The notes under the pieces are model-generated. The model did no database searches. It was not told the DNA's origin and saw only the letters and a list, made by a program, of their open reading frames with translations. A stretch of DNA of 64,000 bases from NCBI GenBank assembly GCA_021732485.1, contig JAKFUV010000009.1:62001-126000 (forward strand), written 5' to 3'. This document shows positions 43,285-53,377 of this stretch, in pieces; positions within the stretch are counted from its first letter, which is position 1; every line of letters starts with the position of its first letter. Source of the stretch: Hyphomicrobium sp. (GTDB taxonomy: Bacteria; Pseudomonadota; Alphaproteobacteria; Rhizobiales; Hyphomicrobiaceae). A program made the position numbers and the translations under genes.

Positions 43285-44772
43285 ATGGCAAACTGTGAAA
43301 ACTGCGAGCAACGATGCGCGCAGCTCGATGAGAAATGGCCTGACGCAGTGACGCTTGCATCGATTTCGGCCCAGTTGATTGCCCGCTTCGTCGAGATTGT
43401 CGGCGCGGCCAACGCCTTGCTGCGGCCGGAGGATCAAGCGGGATATTTGCGCGAGTGGCGCGATCTCTACGTCGGAAAAACCGCTGTCGTTCTGCGGCCT
43501 GGATCAACGGACGAAGTGGCGAAGATTTTGGCGCTGGCCAATGCCGAGCGGATCGGCGTTGTGCCGCAAGCCGGAAACACAGGGCTCGTCGGTGGCCAGA
43601 TCCCGTCGGCCGACGGCAGCCAAATCGTATTGTCGGTCGAGCGATTGAACCGCGTGCGCGACGTCGATGCGGCGGCCGGCACGATGATCGTCGAGGCTGG
43701 GATGACGCTAGCCGACGTTCAAGCGGCAGCCGATCACGCGGGCCGATTATTTCCGTTGAGTTTGGCATCTGAAGGCAGTGCCCGCATCGGCGGCGTTGTG
43801 GCGACGAATGCTGGCGGCACGGCTGTGCTCGCCTACGGCAACGCCCGGCAATTGACCCTCGGGTTGGAAGCGGTGCTCGCCGATGGCCGCGTCTGGCATG
43901 GGCTGCGCCGTCTGAAAAAGGACAACACCGGATATGATTTGCGCGACCTTCTTATTGGCTCAGAAGGGACGCTCGGCATCATCACGGCGGCCAGCCTGAA
44001 GCTTGTCCCCAAACCGGCGGAGCTGGCGACGGCCGTGGTCGCGCTCGACACGCCTGAGACGGTTCTGAATTTTTTCCGGCATGCGGAGGCATTGGCGGGC
44101 GGTGCGCTGACGACATTTGAATTCTGGGGAGCCGGCATTCACGACTTTGCGCTGCGCTTCATGCCGGGCGCCCGTGATCCATTCACTGTCAGCTATCCTT
44201 GGTATGCCCTGATCGAACTCTCCAGCGGCTACGCCGACGGCCGCGTCGACGCTGACCTGCAATCCCTTCTGCTCAGGGCCAGCGAGTCAGGGTTGATCCG
44301 CGATGCAGCGGTTGCGCAATCGCTGCAACAACGGCGAGACTTTTGGGCGCTGCGCGAAGGATTTTCAGAAGCGCAGAAGGGTGCGGGCGGCAGCATCAAA
44401 CACGATATTTCAGTGCCGGTCGGGCGTGTTCCTGAGTTCATGTCGCGCGCGGCAGAGTTGGTTGAACGCGTCTGTCCTGGCGCGCGACCAGTTCCGTTCG
44501 GGCATTTCGGCGACGGCAATGTGCACTACAACGTCAGCCAACCGGCCGGCATGTCGAAAGCGGACTACTTGGCGCAGTGGGACACGATGACATCAGCCGT
44601 GCACGACCTGGTTGCGGCGATGGGCGGATCAATCTCGGCGGAGCATGGCATTGGCCAGATGAAGCGCGAGGCCCTGCTGCGAAGCAAATCCGCCGTCGAA
44701 CTCGACATGATGCGGGCAATCAAGAAGGCGCTCGATCCGAACGGCATTTTGAACCCCGGCAAACTGCTGTAA
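43285..44772 (+). CDS. FAD-linked oxidoreductase (GlcD / D-2-hydroxyglutarate dehydrogenase type)
   Basis: A 495-residue flavoprotein of the FAD_binding_4 / FAD-oxidase_C type, oxidising a D-2-hydroxyacid. The FAD-binding PGSTDEVAKILALANAERI and PQAGNTGLVGGQIP motifs, the ASEGSARIGGVVATNAGGTA segment and the C-terminal EHGIGQMKREALL with DPNGILNPGKLL are clear. These match D-2-hydroxyglutarate or D-lactate dehydrogenases more than a GlcDEF subunit, since glcE/F are absent. The N-terminus from ATG 43285 (MANCENCEQRC) is unusual; GTG 43348 is an alternative start. It is transcribed towards xerC. Confidence 0.85.
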   Translation: MANCENCEQRCAQLDEKWPDAVTLASISAQLIARFVEIVGAANALLRPEDQAGYLREWRDLYVGKTAVVLRPGSTDEVAKILALANAERIGVVPQAGNTGLVGGQIPSADGSQIVLSVERLNRVRDVDAAAGTMIVEAGMTLADVQAAADHAGRLFPLSLASEGSARIGGVVATNAGGTAVLAYGNARQLTLGLEAVLADGRVWHGLRRLKKDNTGYDLRDLLIGSEGTLGIITAASLKLVPKPAELATAVVALDTPETVLNFFRHAEALAGGALTTFEFWGAGIHDFALRFMPGARDPFTVSYPWYALIELSSGYADGRVDADLQSLLLRASESGLIRDAAVAQSLQQRRDFWALREGFSEAQKGAGGSIKHDISVPVGRVPEFMSRAAELVERVCPGARPVPFGHFGDGNVHYNVSQPAGMSKADYLAQWDTMTSAVHDLVAAMGGSISAEHGIGQMKREALLRSKSAVELDMMRAIKKALDPNGILNPGKLL

Positions 44773-44780
44773 GCGTATCG

Positions 44781-44796
44781 TTAACGCTTCGTTAAC
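44781..44796. promoter_or_regulatory. CtrA-binding site upstream of xerC
   Basis: TTAA (44781-44784), 7 bases, TTAAC (44792-44796): a perfect match to the full CtrA motif TTAA-N7-TTAA(C). It lies 63 bases before the xerC GTG, a promoter-proximal position. Confidence 0.55.
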
Positions 44797-44858
44797 GCGG
44801 CGCGTTCGATCGTGCGCGCGTGAGCTGACACCATCGGCTGATCGAGGACACGACGGCT

Positions 44859-45830
44859 GTGAGCGAAACCATCGATGACATCCTGGCGGGCGACGCGGAG
44901 CTTGCTCTCGGCTCTGACCTTCGCGATGCGATCGACGGTTGGCTGGCGCATCTGGCGGCAGAGCGCGGACAAAGTGCGGCGACACTCACGGCGTACACGC
45001 GCGACTTGCGGCAGTTTCTCGGATTTCTGAAACGCCACAACGGACATCCGCCGTGCCTTGGTGATCTCGATCGATTGGATGCGAAAACGTTGCGGGCGTT
45101 TTTGGCGAGCCGGCGCAAATCGGGGGTAGTGTCGCGGTCGCTGGCCCGATCGCTGTCGGCGCTGCGCATGTTCTTTCGCTGGATGGAACGCGAAGAGACG
45201 CTGAAAAATCGCGCGGTAAATCAAATTACATCGCCGAAAATTCCCCATTCGGTGCCAAAGCCACTGACGGTCGAGAACGCGGCAGCGGTGACGGCTCGCG
45301 ACACGAGCAACCGTGACGACTGGATCGCGGCCCGCGATCGCGCCGTGATGCTGCTGCTCTATGGCTGCGGATTGCGGATCAGCGAAGCCCTCTCGCTGAC
45401 GCTGAAGTCGGCCCCGCTCGATGGCCGCGACGTGATGCATATCGCGGGAAAAGGCGGTAAGGAGCGCATGGTTCCGGCACTGGCCATCGTCTCGGACGCG
45501 CTCGCTGACTATGTGCGGCTGTGCCCGTATCCGCTGAGCGGCGACGGCCCAATCTTTCTTGGTGCTCGTGGCGGGCCGCTGTCGCCGCGCCTGATCCAGC
45601 TCGCGATGGCGGCGATGCGCCACGACCTAGGCCTGCCCGACACCGCGACACCGCACGCGCTGCGCCATTCATTTGCGACACATTTACTGTCGGCGGGGGC
45701 CGATTTACGGCAAATTCAGGAGCTTCTGGGACACGCCTCGCTCTCGACAACACAACTCTATACCGAAGTGGACCGGGACAGGCTGTTGTCCGTTTATGAT
45801 TCTGCGCACCCGCGCGCCGCCGCACGCTGA
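44859..45830 (+). CDS. xerC: tyrosine recombinase XerC
   Basis: A 323-residue site-specific recombinase that resolves chromosome dimers at dif with XerD. The N-terminal SAM-like domain (GWLAHLAAERGQSAATLTAYTRDL) is followed by a catalytic domain with Arg173, the lysine of GKGGKE (about 198), His266-x-x-Arg269, His292 and nucleophile Tyr301 (TTQLYTEV). The GTG start has GAGGA 10 bases upstream. A CtrA box in its promoter region suggests cell-cycle control. Confidence 0.93.
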   Translation: MSETIDDILAGDAELALGSDLRDAIDGWLAHLAAERGQSAATLTAYTRDLRQFLGFLKRHNGHPPCLGDLDRLDAKTLRAFLASRRKSGVVSRSLARSLSALRMFFRWMEREETLKNRAVNQITSPKIPHSVPKPLTVENAAAVTARDTSNRDDWIAARDRAVMLLLYGCGLRISEALSLTLKSAPLDGRDVMHIAGKGGKERMVPALAIVSDALADYVRLCPYPLSGDGPIFLGARGGPLSPRLIQLAMAAMRHDLGLPDTATPHALRHSFATHLLSAGADLRQIQELLGHASLSTTQLYTEVDRDRLLSVYDSAHPRAAAR

Positions 45831-45874
45831 GCGTCGCACAAGCCGGTGACGGGATCCGTCGTTGAAGGACCAGG

Positions 45875-46915
45875 ATGCTGAGACTTTTCTCAAAGGTGGC
45901 AGTGGCCGCCGTCGCGATGCTGATCATCGTGTCGGCATCGCACGTGCCGCGCGCGACTGAGGCCGGCGCGAAGGCGGCGACGGCCGCACAGTGTCAGGGC
46001 CACGACATGCTGGTCGAACTCGCGGCCAAGGCACCCGACGTGCATCGCCGCGTTGTCGAAGAAGGCCGCGCACTCGGCAACACCGATGCCGTGCTGTGGA
46101 AGATCGAGAAGGCAGGAGTATCAACGTCGTACTTGTTCGGCACGATGCATCTGAGCGATCCGCGCCTGACGACGCTATCGACCGGTGTCAAAGAGGCGAT
46201 CCGGCAAACCAAAACGCTGGCACTGGAGGTTGCCGATCTCTCCGACAGCGCGATGGCGACGGCGATGAGCAAGGCGGCCGATCTCATCACCTACAAAGAC
46301 GGACAAACGCTGCAAAACAAGCTGACACCTGAAGAATATGCGACGGTTCAGGCCATCGTTCAGAAGTCGGGGATGCCGGGGGAGTTTGCCGGCATGTTCA
46401 AGCCGTGGCTTGTCAACATGCTGCTGGCGCTGTCCGACTGCGAGCGCAAAAAAATGGCGGCTGGTGCGCAGGTTTTGGATATGCGGGTGGCTGAAGAAGC
46501 GCAGAAGAACGGCGCGAAAGTCATCGGCCTCGAAAGCATCGATCAGCAGCTCGGCGCGCTGGCGAAAGTGCCGGATGATCAGCAAATCCAAATGCTGAAG
46601 GTGGGTCTGAAATACGCGGACCGCGCCGACGACATGATGGAGACGCTGGTCCAGCTTTACATCAAACGCCAGCTTGGGGCGGCGATGCCGTTCCAGATCG
46701 CCTTGGCGGCGGAGCAGGGCGTACCGGCAAGCGCCTTCGACGGCTTCAAGACATCGCTCCTCGTCGACCGCAACGCCAAGATGCGGGACGCGGCGACGGT
46801 GCTGCTTGATCAGGGTCCAGTTTTCATTGCCGTTGGCGCGCTGCACTTGCCGGGGCCGACGGGTTTGGTGTCGCTGCTGCGTGACGCGGGCTTCACAGTC
46901 ACGCCTGTCGAATAG
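45875..46915 (+). CDS. TraB/GumN family exported protein
   Basis: A 346-residue TraB/GumN (PF01963) protein, a fold related to metal-dependent TIKI-type proteases. The signal peptide (LFSKVAVAAVAMLIIVSASHV) is followed by YLFGTMHLSD, which carries the first conserved His of the family, by EVAD, and near the C-terminus by VFIAVGALHLPG with the second. Substrate is unknown. AAGGA lies 7 bases before the ATG. It follows xerC by 44 bases and converges on the DUF2177 gene. Confidence 0.85.
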   Translation: MLRLFSKVAVAAVAMLIIVSASHVPRATEAGAKAATAAQCQGHDMLVELAAKAPDVHRRVVEEGRALGNTDAVLWKIEKAGVSTSYLFGTMHLSDPRLTTLSTGVKEAIRQTKTLALEVADLSDSAMATAMSKAADLITYKDGQTLQNKLTPEEYATVQAIVQKSGMPGEFAGMFKPWLVNMLLALSDCERKKMAAGAQVLDMRVAEEAQKNGAKVIGLESIDQQLGALAKVPDDQQIQMLKVGLKYADRADDMMETLVQLYIKRQLGAAMPFQIALAAEQGVPASAFDGFKTSLLVDRNAKMRDAATVLLDQGPVFIAVGALHLPGPTGLVSLLRDAGFTVTPVE

Positions 46916-46939
46916 AAAGCTGGACGGCGACGCCGATCC

Positions 46940-47335
46940 TCACAAGCGTGTGGCGACGGAATATCCGACGACGGCGGCGGCGCCTGTCAGCAGCGATCCC
47001 CAGGCCATATCGGCAAGCGCCAGCCCGAGCGGCCAATCCCGCAAGGTTGCGAGGTTTGTCAGATCGTAGGTGGCGTAAGCGAAGAAACCGAAGGCAACGC
47101 CGAGGAAAGCGGCGCGCTGCCAGTCGCCGGATTCGACCGCCGGATTAACGGCAAAGAAGAACACGCCAGCGATGTAGACGAGATAGAACACGATCGCGGC
47201 TGGTATATTGAACCCATCGCCCATGAGGTGGCCGATGCCGCTGCGGTAAAAATCCTTCGCGATGACGCCCAGCCAGACCAGGTCGACGGCAAAGAAGAAC
47301 ACGACCGTCGCGAGGTAGGGGATGAGCAGTTTCAT
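46940..47335 (-). CDS. DUF2177 family membrane protein
   Basis: A 131-residue four-helix membrane protein of the DUF2177 family. The N-terminus KLLIPYLATVVFFFAVDLVWLGVIAKDFY and the motif FGFFAYATYDLTNLATLRDWPLGLALADMAWG are diagnostic. No function is known. GGAGA lies upstream of the ATG. It is downstream of lpdA on the same strand, 143 bases away, and could be read as its tail. Confidence 0.82.
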   Translation of the reverse strand: MKLLIPYLATVVFFFAVDLVWLGVIAKDFYRSGIGHLMGDGFNIPAAIVFYLVYIAGVFFFAVNPAVESGDWQRAAFLGVAFGFFAYATYDLTNLATLRDWPLGLALADMAWGSLLTGAAAVVGYSVATRL

Positions 47336-47478
47336 GGCGGCGGTCTCCGGCTAACTGGTGCGATGAGCGGGTTGGTCGATTGCGCGAAACGCCATGACCC
47401 TGCGACTTTCAACGCGCGCCGGCCGACTTTGGTTCGCGGCGCCGCCGCCCGGTGGGGGTGTCGTGGCACATGCGGTCG

Positions 47479-48888
47479 TCACATATGGATCGCCCGCTTG
47501 CCGACACTGAGCGCGGCTTCCTTGACAGCCTCGGTCAGCGTCGGATGGGCGTGGCAGGTGCGGGCGAGGTCTTCGGCAGAACCGCCGAACTCCATGATGA
47601 CGGCGGCTTCGGCGATCATTTCGCCGGCGTGCGGGCCAATGATATGGACGCCGAGAATGCGATCGGTCGCAGCATCGGCGAGGATTTTGACGAAGCCGTC
47701 CGTGGTGCGGTTGACTTTGGCGCGGCCATTGGCGCTGAAGGGGAACTTGCCGACCGTGAAGGCGACGCCGGCGGTTTTCAGCTCGTCTTCCGACTTGCCG
47801 ACCGTCGCCACTTCGGGCGCCGTGTAGATGACGTTGGGGATGACATCGTAGTTGACGTGACCGGCTTGCCCCGCCAGCACCTCGGCGACGGCGATGCCCT
47901 CGTCTTCGGCTTTGTGCGCCAGCATCGGTCCGGCGATCACATCGCCGATGGCGAAAATGCCGGACACGTTGGTTTGGTAATGACCGTCGACGAGGATGCG
48001 CTTTTTGGCGTCGAGGGCAATCCCGGCTTCGGCGAGGCCAAGACCGTCGGTGTAGGGCGTGCGGCCAACAGCGACGAGGACGACGTCGGCGGTGATTGTT
48101 TCAGACGGGCCGCCTGACGCCGGTTCGACGTGGGCGACGATGCCCGTTCCGGTGTTCGCAAGATCGACGCTGGTGACCTTGCTGCCAAGGCGGAAAGCGA
48201 TGCCTTGTTTTTCCAAGATGCGCTGGAACGAGCGGGCGACGTCGGCGTCCATGCCGGGCAGGATGCGATCGAGATATTCGATGACGAGAACTTCGGCGCC
48301 GAGCCGCCGCCACACCGAGCCGAGCTCAAGGCCGATGACGCCGGCGCCGATGACCAGAAGTTTGGCCGGAACCTGCGGAAGGTCGAGCGCCCCGGTGGAT
48401 GAGACGATGCGCTTTTCGTCGATGGCGATACCCGGCAGGCGCGCGACATCGGACCCGGTGGCGATGACGATCGACTTGGCGGTGAGTGTTTGGGTTTCGC
48501 CGTTGTCGGCGGTGACCGCGACGTGGCCATTGCCAGCGATGCGCCCGCTGCCGTGGAAGCTCGCGATTTTGTTTTTCTTCAGCAGGAAGGTGACGCCATC
48601 AACGTTGCCCTTGACGCCTTCGCGCTTGAAGGCCTGCATTTTTGTGAGATCGAGCTTGGGCGCGACCTCGATGCCCATCGTCGCGAAGTGGTGACTAGCA
48701 TCGTCGAATGCCTCAGAAGCGTGCAGCAAGGCTTTCGACGGGATGCAGCCGACGTTGAGGCAGGTGCCGCCATGGCTGGATCGTTTCTCGACGACAGCGA
48801 CGCTGAGGCCCAACTGTGCCGCGCGAATGGCGCAAACATATCCGCCCGGGCCGGTGCCGATGACGATGAGATCATATGAGTCAGACAT
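47479..48888 (-). CDS. lpdA: dihydrolipoyl dehydrogenase (E3)
   Basis: The FAD-dependent E3 of the 2-oxoglutarate dehydrogenase complex, 469 residues. The FAD Rossmann motif is [14 protein letters not shown], the redox disulfide GGTCLNVGC (Cys43, Cys48), the NAD motif [19 protein letters not shown], and the C-terminal active-site His is in [11 protein letters not shown]. It starts five bases after sucB, so sucA-sucB-lpdA form one unit giving all complex components. Confidence 0.95.
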   Translation of the reverse strand: MSDSYDLIVIGTGPGGYVCAIRAAQLGLSVAVVEKRSSHGGTCLNVGCIPSKALLHASEAFDDASHHFATMGIEVAPKLDLTKMQAFKREGVKGNVDGVTFLLKKNKIASFHGSGRIAGNGHVAVTADNGETQTLTAKSIVIATGSDVARLPGIAIDEKRIVSSTGALDLPQVPAKLLVIGAGVIGLELGSVWRRLGAEVLVIEYLDRILPGMDADVARSFQRILEKQGIAFRLGSKVTSVDLANTGTGIVAHVEPASGGPSETITADVVLVAVGRTPYTDGLGLAEAGIALDAKKRILVDGHYQTNVSGIFAIGDVIAGPMLAHKAEDEGIAVAEVLAGQAGHVNYDVIPNVIYTAPEVATVGKSEDELKTAGVAFTVGKFPFSANGRAKVNRTTDGFVKILADAATDRILGVHIIGPHAGEMIAEAAVIMEFGGSAEDLARTCHAHPTLTEAVKEAALSVGKRAIHM

Positions 48889-48893
48889 GAGCG

Positions 48894-50249
48894 CTAGAGT
48901 TCCAAAATAAACCGCTGCGGGTCTTCAAGGCACTCCTTAACGCGCACCAGGAAGGTCACGGCCTCCTTGCCGTCAACGACGCGGTGATCATAGGACAGCG
49001 CCAGATACATCATCGGCCGGACGACGATCTGCCCGCCGCGCACGACGGGGCGCTCCTCGATGCGGTGCATGCCGAGAATTCCAGACTGGGGGGCGTTGAG
49101 GATCGGTGTCGACATCATCGAGCCGTAGACGCCGCCGTTCGAGATTGTGAAAGTGCCGCCCTGCATGTCTTCGATGGTGAGTTTTCCGTCGCGGGCACGG
49201 CGGCCATATTCGGTGATCTTCTGCTCGATTTCAGCGAGGCTCAAGCGGTCGGCGTCACGCACGACCGGCACGACGAGGCCTTTGTCGGTGCCGACGGCGA
49301 CACCGACATGATAGTAATTTTTGTAGATCAGTTCGTCGCCGTCGATCTCGGCATTGACGGCGGGAATGTCGCGTAGAGCTTGGATACAGGCTTTGACGAA
49401 CAAGCCCATGAAGCCAAGCTTGACGCCGTGGCGCTTCTCGAAAATGTCTTTGTATTGCGAGCGCAGCGCCATCACCGCGCTCATGTCGACATCGTTGAAG
49501 GTGGTCAACATGGCGGCGGTGTTTTGCGCGTCCTTGAGACGACGGGCGATGGTCTGGCGCAACCTCGTCATCTTGACGCGCTCTTCGCGCGAAGCGTCCG
49601 TGCTGGCCGATGGCAACCGCAAGTCCTTCATGGTTTGCGGGACAGCGGGTGACTGGACGGCGACCGAGTTTGATCGCTGCTGCGACGGCTGCACGAGTTC
49701 GAGCGGGGCGGCTGGCGGCGGCGATGCGGCCGGTCGCGCTGCTGCCGTGACATCCTCCTTCAAGACTTGCCCGCGCCGGCCTGAGCCGTCGACGTCGGAC
49801 GCTTGCAGGCCAGCCTCAGTGAGCGCTTTACGGGCGGCGGGGCTTGGCGGCATTTGCGCCGGAGAGTCGGAAGCGGCTGGCGCAGTGGCCGCCTGCGGGG
49901 CGGCGGGCGGGGCCGCAGGAACCGGAGCCGGGGAAGACGGCGCGACAGGCACTGGCGATGCCACTGGCACTGGCGATGCCGCCGCCGCTGGCGCTGGCGC
50001 TGCGACGGTCGCGCCTCCTTGGAAGGCCCCCAAAAGCGAGCCGACGGCGACGGTTGTGCCGGACTTGACGAGAATTTCGCCCATCACACCCGACGACGGC
50101 GCCGGCACTTCGACGGTCACCTTGTCGGTTTCAAGCTCGACGAGCGGTTCATCGGCGACGATCGCCTCGCCGGCCTTTTTGAACCATTTGCCAACCGTCG
50201 CCTCGGTGACGCTTTCGCCAAGTGTCGGAACGCGGATCTCAATCGACAT
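48894..50249 (-). CDS. sucB: dihydrolipoyllysine succinyltransferase (E2 of OGDH)
   Basis: The E2 core, 451 residues from [13 protein letters not shown] (the frame opens 12 bases earlier). The lipoyl domain has Lys43 in [14 protein letters not shown] long Ala/Pro/Val linker (about 90-150, PVPVA and [13 protein letters not shown]) is encoded by short GC-rich DNA repeats. The E3/E1-binding domain ([25 protein letters not shown]) and the catalytic domain with [15 protein letters not shown] (His) follow. It lies 20 bases after sucA. Confidence 0.95.
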   Translation of the reverse strand: MSIEIRVPTLGESVTEATVGKWFKKAGEAIVADEPLVELETDKVTVEVPAPSSGVMGEILVKSGTTVAVGSLLGAFQGGATVAAPAPAAAASPVPVASPVPVAPSSPAPVPAAPPAAPQAATAPAASDSPAQMPPSPAARKALTEAGLQASDVDGSGRRGQVLKEDVTAAARPAASPPPAAPLELVQPSQQRSNSVAVQSPAVPQTMKDLRLPSASTDASREERVKMTRLRQTIARRLKDAQNTAAMLTTFNDVDMSAVMALRSQYKDIFEKRHGVKLGFMGLFVKACIQALRDIPAVNAEIDGDELIYKNYYHVGVAVGTDKGLVVPVVRDADRLSLAEIEQKITEYGRRARDGKLTIEDMQGGTFTISNGGVYGSMMSTPILNAPQSGILGMHRIEERPVVRGGQIVVRPMMYLALSYDHRVVDGKEAVTFLVRVKECLEDPQRFILEL

Positions 50250-50269
50250 CGGTATCCTCAAGTCTCAGG

Positions 50270-53236
50270 TTAAAGGCCGAGCGCGTCGGCAACCAACGCC
50301 GTTTGCTCTTTGATGTGCTGCGAGAGAAGGCCGGTCGCGGTTGATGCCGAGGCGGCGCGCCCGGCGTAGCGCGGACGACGATGAATATAGCCGAGGTGTG
50401 TCAGAACCCATTCAATATTCGAATCCATGAATGTCCAAGCGCCCATATTCTTTGGCTCTTCCTGACACCAGACGATCTCAGCGAACTTGAAGCGGCCAAG
50501 CTCCTGGATGAGGGCGCGGGCCGGGAATGGATACATCTGTTCAACGCGCAGAAGGTAAACGTCGGTCAAGTTGTGGGCGTCACGGGCGTCCAACAGGTCG
50601 TAATAAACTTTACCGGAGCAAACGACGACCCGCTTGATCTCGCGATCGGGTTTGAGTTTGAGTTCAGATGAGCCGAGTTGCGCATCGTCCCACAACAGCC
50701 GGTGGAACGAGGAATTGGGACCGAAATCTTCGATAGGCGAGACCACGCGCTTGTGGCGCAGCAGGGACTTCGGCGTCATCAAGATCAGTGGTTTACGGAA
50801 TTTGCGGTGCAATTGCCGGCGCAGAATGTGAAAATAGTTGGCTGGCGTCGTGCAATTAGCGACCTGCCAATTGTCTTCGGCCGACAATTGCAGGAACCGT
50901 TCAAGGCGGGCCGACGAATGTTCCGGGCCCTGACCCTCGTAGCCATGCGGCAACAGGCAGACCAGCCCGGAGAGCCGCAGCCATTTGCGTTCACCCGACG
51001 ACAGAAACTGGTCGAAAATGACCTGCGCGCCGTTGGCGAAATCACCGAACTGCGCTTCCCACACCGTTAAGGCGTTCGGCTCGGCGAGCGAATAACCGTA
51101 TTCGAAGCCGAGCACGGCTTCTTCCGACAGCATCGAGTTGATGACTTCAAACGGCGCTTGGCTGGGCGCAATGTGCTTCAACGGCGCATAGCGGCGATCG
51201 GTGTCTTGATCGATCAAGACCGAATGGCGCTGCGAGAAGGTGCCGCGCTCCACGTCCTGGCCGGAGAGCCGAACCCTGAAACCATCGGTCAAGATGGTCG
51301 CGAAAGCCAAGTGCTCGGCCATCGACCAGTCGATGCCCTTGCCGCTCTCGGTCATTTCGCGGCGGCGCTCAAGCAGCTTGGTGATGGTTTTATGGGCTGC
51401 AAATTCGGTCGGCACGCTGGTGATGCGGCGGCCGATATCTTTGAGCGTCTCGATCGGCACGCTGGTGTTGCCGCGCCAGTCATCGCTTTCGGGCCGGGCA
51501 AGGCCGGACCAACGGCCATCAAGCCAATCGGCCTTGTTCGGTTTGTAGGCATCCGACTCAGCGAATTCGGCATCGAGATTGGCACGCACCTCGACCCGCA
51601 TGGCGTCAACTTCGGCGACGGTCACGACGCCTTCTGAAATGAGAAATGTCGAATACTTTTCAGTGACACCGGGATGTGCCTTGATGCGTTTGTACATCGC
51701 CGGCTGCGTGAACATCGGCTCGTCGGCTTCGTTGTGGCCATAGCGGCGATAGCAGAACATGTCGATAACGACGGGTTTCTGAAATCGCTGGCGGAACTCG
51801 GTGGCAATCTTGGCGACATGGACGACGGCTTCCGGATCATCGCCGTTGACGTGAAAAATCGGAGCTTCGATCATCAGGGCAACATCGGAACAATAGGGTG
51901 ACGAGCGCGAATAGTGCGGGCTCGTCGTGAAGCCGATCTGATTGTTGATGACGAAATGGATCGAGCCGCCCGTTCGATGGCCGCGCAGGCCGGAGAGGCC
52001 GAAGCATTCAGCGACAACCCCTTGGCCGGCGAACGCCGCATCGCCGTGAATGAGCAGCGGCAAAATCGGTGTCCGCTCGCCGGCGGCGCAGCCGTGCTGA
52101 TCCTGCTTGGCGCGGACTTTTCCGAGCACGACAGGATCGACGATTTCGAGATGCGACGGGTTTGCGGTCAGTGACAAGTGGACGGTGTTGCCGTCGAACA
52201 TTCGGTCGGACGAGGCGCCGAGGTGGTATTTCACGTCGCCCGAGCCTTCGACGTCGTCCGGCTTGAATGACCCGCCTTTGAATTCCTTGAAAATCGCCCG
52301 AAACGGCTTCGACATGACGCTGGCAAGCACGTTCAAGCGGCCGCGATGCGCCATGCCAAGCACGATTTCACGCACGCCCAGATGTCCGCCGCGTTTGATG
52401 ATCTGCTCAAGCGCCGGGATCATGGCTTCGCCGCCGTCGAGGCCGAAGCGCTTGGTGCCGGTATATTTGATGTCGCAGAATTTCTCGAAGGTTTCAGCTT
52501 CGATCAGTTTGCGCAGGATCGCCTTGCGGCCTTCAACAGTGAAATGGATATCTTTTTCTGGACCCTCGATGCGTTCTTGAATCCAGCCCTTTTGTGCCGG
52601 GTCGGTGATGTGGGTGAACTGCACGCCGATATGACGGCAGTAGGTGCGGCGCAGGATCGCCAGGATCTGGCGCATGGTCGCCGTTTCCAAGCCCATAACG
52701 CGATCGATGAAAATCGGATTATCGAGATCGGCTTCGGTAAAGCCGTAGGTTTCGGGCAGCAATTCACGGTGGACGCGACGATCGGCAAGGCCAAGCGGAT
52801 CGAGGTCGGCGGCCAAGTGGCCGATGACGCGGTAGGCACGAATGAGCATCAACGCGCGAATGGAATCGCGCGTGGCGCGGATCGACGCGGCTGGCGAGAA
52901 CTCAGCACCCGTTTGCTGGGCATGACGTTCGAGCTTGCCGCGAATGGTTCGCTCCACTTCGCCGTAGTCACCCGTCAGCGCGCCAACCAGGTCTTTATCG
53001 ACGGGGCCGTCGCTGAGGAGTGTGGCGAGGGGCTGTGCCCAGGCCGGGCCGCCGTTGCTCGACGTATCGCCTGAATTGGGATCTTCCTTCAAGCTCTCGA
53101 AGAAGTGCCGCCACTCGTCGCTCACCGCGCCAGGATTGCGCTCATATTCCGATTGCATGTCCTCGATGTACGGCGCATTGGCGGCGTTCAAAAAAGAGGT
53201 GCGAAGAAACGCTTCATTCGGCGCGTGACGCGTCAT
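50270..53236 (-). CDS. sucA: 2-oxoglutarate dehydrogenase E1
   Basis: The thiamine-diphosphate E1 of 2-oxoglutarate dehydrogenase, 988 residues. The N-terminal binding helix (LNAANAPYIEDMQSEYERNP), the active-site HRGRLNVLASVM segment, the ThDP/Mg region (HVNGDDPEAVV...VDMFCYRRYGHNEADEP-like, read as IDMFCYRRYGHNEADEPMF) and the C-terminal QEEPKNMGAWTFM are present. GGAG lies 10 bases before the ATG. It heads sucA-sucB-lpdA, 141 bases downstream of sucD. Confidence 0.96.
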   Translation of the reverse strand: MTRHAPNEAFLRTSFLNAANAPYIEDMQSEYERNPGAVSDEWRHFFESLKEDPNSGDTSSNGGPAWAQPLATLLSDGPVDKDLVGALTGDYGEVERTIRGKLERHAQQTGAEFSPAASIRATRDSIRALMLIRAYRVIGHLAADLDPLGLADRRVHRELLPETYGFTEADLDNPIFIDRVMGLETATMRQILAILRRTYCRHIGVQFTHITDPAQKGWIQERIEGPEKDIHFTVEGRKAILRKLIEAETFEKFCDIKYTGTKRFGLDGGEAMIPALEQIIKRGGHLGVREIVLGMAHRGRLNVLASVMSKPFRAIFKEFKGGSFKPDDVEGSGDVKYHLGASSDRMFDGNTVHLSLTANPSHLEIVDPVVLGKVRAKQDQHGCAAGERTPILPLLIHGDAAFAGQGVVAECFGLSGLRGHRTGGSIHFVINNQIGFTTSPHYSRSSPYCSDVALMIEAPIFHVNGDDPEAVVHVAKIATEFRQRFQKPVVIDMFCYRRYGHNEADEPMFTQPAMYKRIKAHPGVTEKYSTFLISEGVVTVAEVDAMRVEVRANLDAEFAESDAYKPNKADWLDGRWSGLARPESDDWRGNTSVPIETLKDIGRRITSVPTEFAAHKTITKLLERRREMTESGKGIDWSMAEHLAFATILTDGFRVRLSGQDVERGTFSQRHSVLIDQDTDRRYAPLKHIAPSQAPFEVINSMLSEEAVLGFEYGYSLAEPNALTVWEAQFGDFANGAQVIFDQFLSSGERKWLRLSGLVCLLPHGYEGQGPEHSSARLERFLQLSAEDNWQVANCTTPANYFHILRRQLHRKFRKPLILMTPKSLLRHKRVVSPIEDFGPNSSFHRLLWDDAQLGSSELKLKPDREIKRVVVCSGKVYYDLLDARDAHNLTDVYLLRVEQMYPFPARALIQELGRFKFAEIVWCQEEPKNMGAWTFMDSNIEWVLTHLGYIHRRPRYAGRAASASTATGLLSQHIKEQTALVADALGL

Positions 53237-53377
53237 GTTCGTTGCTCTCCATGCGGCGTGACCACGACCTCGGCCAACACCTTAGATGTCAGATACGGCG
53301 ACGCGCGGATGCGAGACTTACGCGCGGCGACACGGAAATTCCGTCTACAAAACATCCAGCAATGTCGTGGCGCCGTG

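Noticed and set aside
51205..51216. TTGAT..ATCAA palindrome resembling an FNR/FixK box
   Set aside because: Only 2 bases separate the half-sites instead of 4, and it lies inside sucA.
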